The notes below the pieces were generated by a model. It saw nothing but the letters and a program-made list of their open reading frames with translations, did not search any database and was not told the origin of the DNA. Position numbers and translations under genes: made by a program. Positions 57,538-64,000 of a DNA stretch of 64,000 nucleotides are shown here, in pieces. Every line of letters begins with the position of its first letter. Positions within the stretch are counted from its first letter, which is position 1. Source of the DNA: Cryptomeria japonica (lineage: Eukaryota > Streptophyta > Pinopsida > Cupressales > Cupressaceae). The stretch spans positions 542,142,335 to 542,206,334 of the forward strand of contig NC_081412.1 in NCBI RefSeq assembly GCF_030272615.1, in the 5' to 3' direction.

Positions 57538-58525
57538 TGTAGAAACCTAAAATTAATATTTAATTAATTTAATCCTATCAACATAATTAATTAATTTAAT
57601 TGTGTTATCCTTATTCCTCTCAAAATCAATTAAATCTAATTTAATTAATCATGTCACTATTGTCCAATAATTAATTTATAAAATAAATTAATTATTCCCC
57701 TATTCCTCTAAAGTCCCCTCCAATTATCATTTCCTCTAAACCCACTCATTTAATTAATTCTAATTAATTAACCTAGTCATGTGATTCCTACAAATCACTT
57801 TTCCTAATCCCACTCAACGTAATTAATCCTTCTAGAATCTCTCATAATCATGATTATCATTATCCCTCAATTTTTAAATTCCCACTCACGCCACATCAAC
57901 ATTGAGCCTCTCAAAGAAATTCAAATTTCTTTGAATCCCTCAATGCATCCTTATTTTGGAATTTTTAATTCCTCATATTTGAAATTCAAATTTCTCCCCC
58001 CTTTTTCCAAGGAATTTTATATTCCTATTTATTTTCCCATGGAACCCTTGATCCATGCCTTCTATCTAAAATCAATCTCAACCCTCCATAAGAAAATCAA
58101 TCTTGGCCCTCCATTGGCCTTCTCCAATCTATAAATTGGAGCCTATTCTCCTCACAAAGAATCCACTTCTCATGCATTTTCATACTGCCTATTTCTTCTC
58201 TCATCCTCTTCTAATCCAAATCCTCATCAATCTATCACAATCCAATCCAAATATCAATCCATTAATCTTGTTGAGTACAAGGAGAGAAATCCACATTCAC
58301 TCCATCCCTCTCCAACTCTCCATTAGTCAAACTTTGGATCTAGCAAAGTTTGTGGAGGCGAGGAGGACAAGGAAGAGATACTCGCAATGGGAGCTTCATG
58401 AGTATATTCCATTTATGTTGTCTTGTATTCATGATGTTCTTGTTTAATCTTTCTTGATATCTCATTTTAATGGTTTTTGGTTTTATTGAATATTAATCAT
58501 GCATTAACCATTTTATTGTGAGACA
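57538..58525 (+). repeat. 5' LTR of element B, displaced, 988 bp
   Basis: Starts TGTAGAAACC and ends ATTGTGAGACA; full-length match to the reverse complement of 22822-23808. Preceded by GAGCC, the same five bases that follow the other LTR in its own orientation. It is not followed by B internal sequence: the next LTR end (C) starts after 16 bases. TATAAAT lies at 58130-58136. Confidence 0.92.
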
Positions 58526-58541
58526 TTCTGGCACACCAAAA
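58525..58541. other. Inferred right inversion breakpoint, head-to-head LTR junction
   Basis: The 16 bases 58526-58541 separate the inner ends of LTR B (plus) and LTR C (minus). On the minus strand they read TTTTGGTGTGCCAGAA, a fair primer site for element C with TGG near the LTR end; on the plus strand they read TTCTGGCACACC, which could equally be the start of B. The join therefore lies at or within a few bases of an LTR terminus. Confidence 0.7.
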
Positions 58542-59821
58542 TGAAGAGGGCAAAAAGGAGATTGAGGTGGATTAGATTATAAACATGCAAGTCAAATATA
58601 AAAACACATGAAACCAAAAGACATAATTCAAATCACATGAAAAACATGAATAAGATGCATATACCTCACAACCTTTTTACCTTCTCCTTTGGATGGAGCT
58701 TAGATAGAGTTGAAGTGCACCCAATGTGCCTCCAACTTGATGTCAATTTGCTCCTAGATTGCTTGATGTGGATGTCTCTCCAATATTGTGCACAAATGGA
58801 TAAAAATGGATAAAAATGGATCTTGAGGAATGATATGGGTGATATGACTAAGTGTGGATGAGGGATGATTTTGGCATGGTAAGGATGAAATGGTGATTTT
58901 CTAGGCTCAAACTAACAACATAAACTTACTAAACTTGGAGATAATAAGTGAAGTGATGGAATCCTCAATTTATAGGAAGAGGAGAGGAAAAATGGATGCC
59001 TAGGATTGACCCAAGATGGATGGTCAGGATTTCTTGTGAGCTCACACAAGGCCCAAGAGAGGGTGTGGAGACCAAGAGATATGCCTTAAAGGCATTTCTT
59101 GTCTCCACACTCCTCAAGGTACATTGGGAAGACTTCCCAATGTTCCTTGAGAAGAGCAAGGGATGGGACATTTCTTGAGGAATGGAGAGGAAGAATTTAA
59201 AATTCTTCAAAAAGGGATGATCATGGGGCTTGGAGGAATAAGAAGGAATTAAAAATTCCTTGGGAGATGAGATGCCTAGAGGAATGTGAGATTTTGAATT
59301 TCACATTCACTTAGGAAAAGAGCATTTAAGGAGAGTGGTTGGATGGAAGGGACAAGGAGTTGACTTTGTGGCTAATCATGATGATTAGCCACTAGCAACT
59401 CATTAGGAGGGGGATTAGAGGAAAGGTTAGGTGGGATTAGGATAGATAATATTTGTAGGAGGATTTGACTAGAAGAGAGAATGAGTAGAAGGAATAAAAA
59501 ATTAGAAGAATAAGGCTAAGTGAGTTTTAGGGAGTTTCTAGAAGAATTATTATATTAATGGTGGATTAGGAAGATGATTTGTAGGAACCATGTAGGTTAA
59601 CCAATTAATTGAAATTAATTATTTAAAAGGAGGATTTGAGAAGATTTAATTTTAGAAGAATAAAAAGAGGGTTGATTTATTAAATCAATCAATCACAGAC
59701 TATAGTGACAATATTAATTGTAATTAATTAATATTGAGGAAAATTTAGAATTTGCACAATTAATAAATTAATTATGTGAGGAATTAAAAATAATTAAAAT
59801 AATTATTTTATAGTGTCTACA
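58542..59821 (-). repeat. 5' LTR of element C, 1280 bp
   Basis: On the minus strand it starts TGTAGACACTATAAAA and ends CCCTCTTCA. Flanked on its outer side by CTTTC (GAAAG on the minus strand, 59822-59826), matching the duplication after the other C LTR at 35646-35650. TATA box on the minus strand at 58967-58974. It shares the first nine bases and general layout with LTR B but is a separate family. Confidence 0.88.
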
Positions 59822-60324
59822 CTTTCATCTTCCACCACCTTGGATCTCAAACACAATTTCTGAGATTCCTCGGTGTAGTTGCTCACATCTAAGTCTCTTT
59901 ATCTCAAGTTTTGTCTCCTCTTATGTAATTGAAGATCATAATCTTCGGGGATGTATGCTTCTTTCACCTTGGCTAAAATTCCTTTCCAATTGGCTATTGG
60001 GTTCTTACCCTCCTTTTGCCTCTCTTCTTGGATGAATTTCCACCATGTCAAGGTTTCTCCTCTCAATCTAGATTTGGCTACCTTCACCTTTTGTGCCTCA
60101 CTGATCCCATCACATTCAAAGTGATTCTCCAATCCTTCAGTTCGTTCCATGACTATTTCTGGTTCCATTTTTCCACAAAAAAGTGGCACTCCTTCCAAGG
60201 ATTTTACACCTAAGGCTTTTATTTCTCTAAGGAAAGGTTCTTCAGGTAGAATAGGGTCTAGTTCAGGTGTGTTATTCTCTTCTACAACTTCTTTACCCTT
60301 CCCTTCATTGACCTTAATTGTCAC
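59822..60324 (-). pseudogene. Chromovirus D gag N-terminal half
   Basis: Minus-strand frame with Lys/Glu-rich start, VPLFCGKMEPEIVMERTEGL, LRGETLTWWKF and IPEDYDLQLHKRRQNLR: the retrotransposon gag domain of Ty3 elements. A TAA at 59899-59901 interrupts it; after this the same phase reads DLDVSNYTEE and KVVEDE to the edge of LTR C. The phase then continues at 35646 on the plus strand (ESIKVSRYL) using one copy of GAAAG. The start is taken at 60324 for lack of a better one; sequence upstream to the primer site also looks coding with a coiled-coil character. Confidence 0.88.
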
Positions 60325-60514
60325 TTTCTCAATCTTGTCTTCAACTACGTCTAGTTTACTCTGTAGTTGTAGTAATCTTTCCCTGAGGAGTCTATTCTCT
60401 TACTCTTGATCTTCTACCTTCTTGGCTAACTCTGTATTGGTCACCATCCTTAGACTATTTTCTCCTACTGACGCAGTGTCTGTCATGTATTGGCTTCTTC
60501 CCAAATCTTGTTTT

Positions 60515-60525
60515 CTCTGATACCA
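60515..60525 (-). other. Primer binding site of D (initiator Met tRNA)
   Basis: The minus strand reads TGGTATCAGAG three bases inside the LTR end, complementary to plant initiator-Met tRNA. Confidence 0.9.
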
Positions 60526-60528
60526 CTA

Positions 60529-61577
60529 TGATGGGGAGGAGTACTCAAAGAGAGTCAATTATTTTCCAATAGGAAGTTGAGTGATGTCTTAGTGGGCTCC
60601 CTTCACTCTACACTATTCTATCAAACAATCAAAACATTCAAACTCTCTAGGAGTTCTCCCAATCAAAATGTGCTTATTGACTGCTCAGGCATGGTTGAGA
60701 TTCACAAGGGTAAATCCAACCTCAATCTACCAAACTACTAATATATGATTTTAGGGGTTCTAGTAGGTGTCCATAAGGTTTTTCTAATCCACTTACTCAT
60801 GTCAAACACTTGGCATCTTCAACCTAATCATCGCTATAAGCACTTGCAAAATTTCAATCATTTCCTAACCGGGCTATGATTGAGCTCACCTAGGAAATGA
60901 TGTCCAATGGTCTTTCAATGAACTCCAAACCAAAAAAAATATTATATACATTGTACAAAGGTTTCATGGCTCGATTCCCAAGGGTTATTGAGAGAAACTC
61001 AAAGGACTTCAAGCTGGAACCATGTTTGGACCTCTAAAACCCTTGCTCGGGCCAAGAGCAATCAAAATAAAAAAACTCAATTCAAACCTACAACAAAGAC
61101 TAACTCAAATGATTCTTGAGCACTACAAGAACATGTACAAATCAATTATCAAATGACAGCAATGAAATCCATCCATGAAGTACGGACTGTTGCTTCAAAT
61201 TTGAGAAAATACAAGGTAAAAATTGGAAAATGGTCTTCAAAATGTATTGTGATTTTATCCAGGCGTTCACCAACCTAATTGCATTCATACTCAATGAATT
61301 TATATTCCATATGCTCAAACTTTCAAAAAGTTGCTCAAAGTTGTAAAATGTTGTCAAGCAACATTGACAACTTTTGCCAAAAATTGCATTTTTGCATTGC
61401 ATGCATTGTTACTCATTCTAAACCACCTAGGATGACTTAAAACCACTAACATGACATGTCTCAATGCCAAAAAAGTATTTTCAATATGTTTGACACCAAA
61501 ATGCACGTTTATGCCATTTTAGGCTTACAAGGGCTCATATACCAAAATTGAGTAAATACATGATCCCATTGACATTC
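60529..61577 (-). repeat. 5' LTR of chromovirus D, truncated
   Basis: Aligns with the reverse complement of 55512-57065, but the first 120 bases or so are missing at 61577 and an internal stretch is deleted. It ends CCCCATCA before the primer site. The sequence past 61577 has no match in the other LTR, so the target duplication of D cannot be read on this side. Confidence 0.85.
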
Positions 61578-62144
61578 TGTTAGTGAACAGATTTGTCCTT
61601 TCTTAAAATGATCAATTTTAAACTCTGTCGCCTTCTTTTAAAGACAAGTGTTCCACTAAACAGTTGGGTAAGTGTTGTATAAACCACTTCCCTTTGAATT
61701 TTCCATAGGTACAACTCCCTATTTTAGTTATTCAAGGAATAATTTAATTAATTTTATTTGAGCAGTAGCTTTTAACCTGAAAGCATGTAAGGCTGCCTAC
61801 TTCATTCTTGGATGAGAGGCCAATATCTCACATGTATTTCTGAGAAAAAAAATCTTTCTAATCTTTTCAATACAAGAGATGAAAGTAACTAAATCAAAGT
61901 TCAGAACACCATTTCCACAATTCCAATAAGGAACGAACAGATAAGAGAAACCGAATATGTTCTCAAACATGAATCTTTTCTAAAAGAAAACAAACACTCA
62001 AAGGAAGAAGTACCAGAAAAATAATAATTTTCTGCAATAGAAAGGTCATTACTATTATTTGATTAGATAAGCATATGCAAAGCTATGTGTCTACACAGAT
62101 TCAAAACCCACAGATTTTCCTTCTCCCAAAAATAGTATGATCTT

Positions 62145-62187
<43 letters not shown>

Positions 62188-62516
62188 TTATGCGACAAAG
62201 GGACGATAACACATCTATAAATCTTTTTCCATTCCAGATTTAAAAGTCTGATTCTTCCTTCTACCAAACTTAAAATTCACAAAACAGAGGGAAAACAAAA
62301 AAAACTAACTAAAATTTGTCACCAAATCTAACCCCCTTTCTATCTATCTTTCCTTAATTTATATTTTTTAGAACAGGGGAGGTCTCCCTGAAAACTCAAC
62401 CTCCCCCAAAATAGTTATAAAACCAACGAGATGTATTTTTGGGACAGATGTCCCGAACTCTTTGCATAAACATGAGAAATTACAAAAATAAAGGAAATCA
62501 GGCCTGGATCAATGCA
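61578..62516. other. No gene seen; contains TA microsatellite
   Basis: AT-rich DNA with no coding signal or repeat shared with the rest of the window. It begins TGTTAGTGAACAG at the point where LTR D is cut, which could be an LTR start, but no second end was found. Confidence 0.5.
62147..62184. repeat. (TA)19 microsatellite
   Basis: An uninterrupted run of 19 TA units. Confidence 0.97.
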
Positions 62517-64000
62517 TTATGTCGCTTTCCCATCATCATCATCCTCTCCTCTTTCGCAAGCGTCGTGGGCGGTTGTGAGTTCCCGAATAATAGATTGGTT
62601 CATAACCTTCATCGCATTGAGCTTTGTCTTCACCGCCTCCTTATTCCACCAGCGCTTCACCATCTTTTCGGCATGTTTCGGCAACTAATCATTTCCAATG
62701 AAGGTCGCGGACTCAATCCTAGCCACCCTTGTTATATCTTCCGGAGTGAAATTACCCTTGGCTTTGATTTTCTCCATGTTTATCCGGAAAGCCCTGATTG
62801 CATCCTGTGTGTTCAACCCATGAATTCCCAATTGCCAATCATGGTTAGGGTTGACCACCTTGTTATCATTAACTATACTTCACTAGAGATCCTAGAGCTC
62901 ATAAACAGAGGTCTTAGCATCAGAGATCATAGACTTGAAGGTAAGCACCCGCCACATTATGGTTTTCTTCAGCACAAAGAGCTGACATTCATCCGCTACC
63001 AGTTTGATTGAGTGTTCCGTTAGAAACTTGGTAACTCCATATTCTTCTATTTTGGTGAACAAAGGCAAGATATTCTGCCAATTGTGTTCCTCCTTCTCCC
63101 ACAGCACAAGCTGATTTTGAACTTTAGCGATAAGACTCTGTATCTCATCACATAACTTCTGGGAGTCGGTGATATACTTCTCCCCGTCCTTGACTATTCC
63201 CTCAATCCATTTCTCCACGGCTTCTGCAATACTCTTGGCCCGTTGAACTTGACTCATTAACTTTTTATTTTCTAGCGAAGTTGGGTTGAAGTTCTCTGTA
63301 GCATGAGATATTGGGAGTGCCCCAAAGCAACCAATACTATCAATGAACTAGACAAGAACATTTATTTGTCGCTTTAGCTGTCTCTTTTCCCTCCAATATT
63401 TCTCTGATCTGGTGAGCATTTTCTTTGCCGATATCTGGAAGAAATGATTGTTTGAGCCTCTACTCATATTTCCCAGTTCCACCTTCATGATCTCAAAATA
63501 ATCGGGGCTAGCTTCCTTGTTTTCATCCTTGGGTTTGTATGAGGTGATTTCAGCGACCCATTTTCTAGTTCCTTCATCATTGTCCAGGCGGGCGGCGGTT
63601 TTGAACCTTTTCAGCTTGGGGCTCTTCTCTGTGTACTTAATGACCATTTCTTGAATTGGAATAGTCATGGGAAGAAAATTTTGCTTTCTGTTCACCGAAG
63701 TGGTCAACCACTTAGGAGTTGCACTGGAACTGGTTGTTCCTTCGATCGCTTCGGAAGGTGGTGTCATAACCATGATCACCGTATGAGAATCCAGGGCATT
63801 AGCAACATCGCTATCCAAGTCTTCAACTTCAAATATTTAGGCATCAAGAATTGTATCTTTCACCCCTATATCTTTTGCTTGATCCATCTTTCTTTGAGCA
63901 ACATTTCGGGATCGAGTATGCCAAGGAGTAAAGAAATCCAAAGCTGAATTAGACCTATGTCTAAGCTGGGGCGGCTTGTTATCTTTACCTGCATGAATAG
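62517..64000 (-). pseudogene. Unrecognised gene, broken by stops, runs off right edge
   Basis: One minus-strand phase shows protein-like sequence from 63998 to TAA 62517-62519, about 490 codons, without any shift. Internal stops are at 63837, 63348, 62892, 62883, 62880 and 62685. Visible stretches: DFFTPWHTRSRNVAQRK, PKWLTTSVNRKQNFLPMTIP, PDYFEIMKVELGNMSRGSNN, a coiled-coil-like KSIAEAVEKWIEGIVKDGEKY, and KHAEKMVKRWWNKEAVKTK, ending in an acidic ERGEDDDDGKAT. I do not recognise the family. It may be a decayed host gene or a transposon protein. The plus-strand frame at 62439-63011 is its antisense shadow. Confidence 0.55.

Noticed and set aside
58103-58447. Frame shared with 22900-23244 as a gene
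   Set aside because: Lies in LTR B; similarity continues outside the frame at the same level.
57538-59821. One large foldback element, since it starts TGTAG and ends CTACA
   Set aside because: The two halves are different LTR families, each with its own full set of ends and a partner elsewhere with a matching duplication.
62439-63011. 190-residue plus-strand frame as a gene
   Set aside because: Antisense to the long minus-strand phase, which looks more protein-like and extends further.

Overview
The window is a stretch of plant nuclear DNA made almost entirely of nested LTR retrotransposons. It is AT-rich, has no rRNA, tRNA or intact host gene that I can see, and carries Ty3/gypsy elements of the Tat type (gag with a C-x2-H-x4-H-x4-C knuckle, and a second RNase H after the RT-linked one), a chromovirus with a C-terminal chromodomain, and copia-type LTRs primed by initiator-Met tRNA. 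This suggests a large, repeat-bloated plant genome such as a gymnosperm, but the species cannot be fixed from the sequence. I name the elements A, A2, B, C, D, E, F, G, H and K only for this report.

Left block (1-20.9 kb). F is an old plus-strand Tat element (12082 to about 20.3 kb). Copia-type element E (minus) sits against its gag end. Tat element A2 (minus, 1-10082) sits inside E and runs off the left edge. A solo LTR, G (2101-3734, target duplication TCTAC), sits inside A2. The nest is four levels deep.

Middle and right block (20.9-61.6 kb). The oldest layer seems to be a decayed gene resembling plant mobile domain (PMD) proteins, now in three pieces (20976-21217, 22298-22821 and 57066-57537). 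It was hit by solo LTR H (duplication CCATA) and by Tat element B (duplication GAGCC). B in turn carries K, a young copia-type element of 5030 bp that codes for gag and protease but no polymerase. Beside the PMD piece lies chromovirus D. Its gag was hit by element C (duplication GAAAG), and its protease by A, a complete 15.9-kb Tat element (36302-52191, duplication CATAG).

The main discovery is structural. The two LTRs of B lie in opposite orientations 35 kb apart, yet their outer flanks carry the same duplication GAGCC. The two LTRs of C also lie in opposite orientations, and their outer flanks carry GAAAG and join the two halves of the D gag frame. Both facts are explained by one inversion of about 24.5 kb (34007-58525) with breakpoints inside B and C, or by an assembly mis-join of the same form. 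Undoing it puts D, C, B, K, H and A in one orientation.

Right end (61.6-64 kb). A minus-strand reading frame of about 490 codons with six internal stops, which I do not recognise, runs off the right edge. Almost every coding region is broken by stops or frameshifts. The youngest elements by LTR similarity are K and A; A nevertheless has nine in-frame stops, which suggests that defective copies are moved by proteins from other copies.
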